DNA from: Flavobacteriaceae bacterium
GTDB lineage: Bacteria; Bacteroidota; Bacteroidia; Flavobacteriales; Flavobacteriaceae
DNA: 6,292 nucleotides
Assembly (NCBI GenBank): GCA_015488935.1
Contig: WFMU01000453.1
Span: forward strand, 1-6,292
Direction of reading: 5' to 3'
Below the pieces are notes generated by a model, which was not told the origin of the DNA, did not search any database, and saw only the letters and a program-made list of their open reading frames with translations. Below are positions 5,931 through 6,292 of the stretch, piece after piece (positions within the stretch are counted from its first letter, which is position 1; every line of letters starts with the position of its first letter). A program made the translations under genes and the position numbers.

Positions 5931-6215
5931 ATGGATAAAAAAGAAATATTACAACAGAAAAAAAATAGAATAGAAGAAATTAAACCTATTATATGTAAAA
6001 GTTTTCCTTCCGATAAAGAATTGGATAAGTATATTAAGAAAAACCAACTAGTTTTTGATGAATATGATGAATTATTTATAGAAATCGAACAATTAGAATG
6101 GGAATTAATGTCTCCAGAAGAACAAAAGAAGGCAGAGAAAAGAGACCGTTTTTTAACTTTAAAAGCAAAAGGAGAACCATTTGATTTAGATGAATTTGAT
6201 GATTTGAATGTTTAG
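5931..6215 (+). CDS. Candidate immunity protein for the ADP-ribosyltransferase toxin
   Basis: This is a 94-residue soluble protein of no family I recognise. It is rich in charged residues and clearly acidic (about 25 Asp/Glu against 18 Lys/Arg), predicted mainly helical with a coiled-coil-like centre, and ends in an acidic tail, FDLDEFDDLNV. The ATG comes one base after the toxin stop codon, so the two genes are almost certainly cotranscribed and probably translationally coupled. A small acidic protein directly behind a basic, cytoplasm-acting C-terminal toxin domain is the standard arrangement for immunity genes in polymorphic toxin systems. It has no membrane segment or signal peptide, consistent with neutralising the enzyme in the cytoplasm. 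At 94 residues it is far too small to be an ADP-ribosylglycohydrolase, so it would act by binding the toxin rather than by reversing the modification. The role rests on position and charge only. Confidence 0.75.
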   Translation: MDKKEILQQKKNRIEEIKPIICKSFPSDKELDKYIKKNQLVFDEYDELFIEIEQLEWELMSPEEQKKAEKRDRFLTLKAKGEPFDLDEFDDLNV

Positions 6216-6250
6216 TTATTTAAAAGTAAAATATTCAAAAAAAAGTAAAA

Positions 6251-6292
6251 ATGAAAAACACAAAACAAGAAATAGATACCTTACAGCACAAA
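6251..6292 (+). CDS. Start of a further gene in the toxin operon, partial
   Basis: An ATG at 6251 opens a frame that runs without a stop to the window edge, giving 14 residues, MKNTKQEIDTLQHK. It is preceded by an A-rich leader, AAAAGTAAAA, like that of the other starts here, and lies 35 bases behind the immunity candidate on the same strand. A 10-base direct repeat, AAAAGTAAAA (6222-6231 and 6241-6250), fills much of the gap. The polar, charged start recalls the immunity candidate (MDKKEILQQKK), so a second immunity gene is possible, but 14 residues cannot settle it. Confidence 0.55.
   Translation, partial: MKNTKQEIDTLQHK

Overview
This AT-rich window has TAnnTTTG-type -7 promoter elements and A-rich leaders without Shine-Dalgarno sequences. 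Its genes are typical of the Bacteroidota, most likely a (marine) member of the Flavobacteriaceae; genus cannot be assigned from the sequence alone.

Layout. The left edge (1-251, minus strand) holds the N-terminal part of a small TfoX-N/YjbR-like protein. A 379-base intergenic region follows. It carries a striking heptanucleotide array (unit T-G/T-TTG-R-R, about 360-485) interrupted by a perfect CCCGA/TCGGG hairpin, and then the promoter region of an NtrY-like membrane sensor histidine kinase (631-2082, plus). The kinase converges on and overlaps by 4 bp an FtsE-type ABC ATPase gene (2079-2762, minus). Upstream of ftsE on the same strand is a membrane-anchored protein (2846-3676) not obvious from overall similarity. 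It carries the zinc-peptidase signature of the LAS group (MepA/VanX-like: H149, G152, D156, then H268-x-x-H271-x-H273), so I call it a probable peptidoglycan peptidase. Its start is odd: there is no in-frame ATG, and an A9 tract separates the frame from a good ATG.

The right half is an accessory toxin locus on the plus strand. A 717-residue protein (3776-5929) combines an unrecognised N-terminal region, a long helical/hydrophobic middle and a C-terminal ADP-ribosyltransferase domain of the R-S-ExE class (R611, S637-T-T, E678-x-E680). It has neither a Sec signal nor a type IX sorting domain, which suggests a cytoplasmic effector loaded onto a contraction-type injection apparatus (inference). 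One base after its stop codon lies a 94-residue acidic protein, the candidate immunity protein. A further gene begins at 6251 and runs off the window, perhaps a second immunity or toxin-module gene.

The housekeeping half (kinase, ftsE, envelope peptidase) looks like ordinary core genome with cell-envelope themes. The toxin locus appears to be a modular polymorphic-toxin cassette next to it. Its intergenic region (3677-3775) carries a -7 element and an inverted repeat, TGACA-N6-TGTCA, that could be an operator. The most novel items are the uncharacterised N-terminal/trafficking architecture of the toxin and its small immunity candidate.
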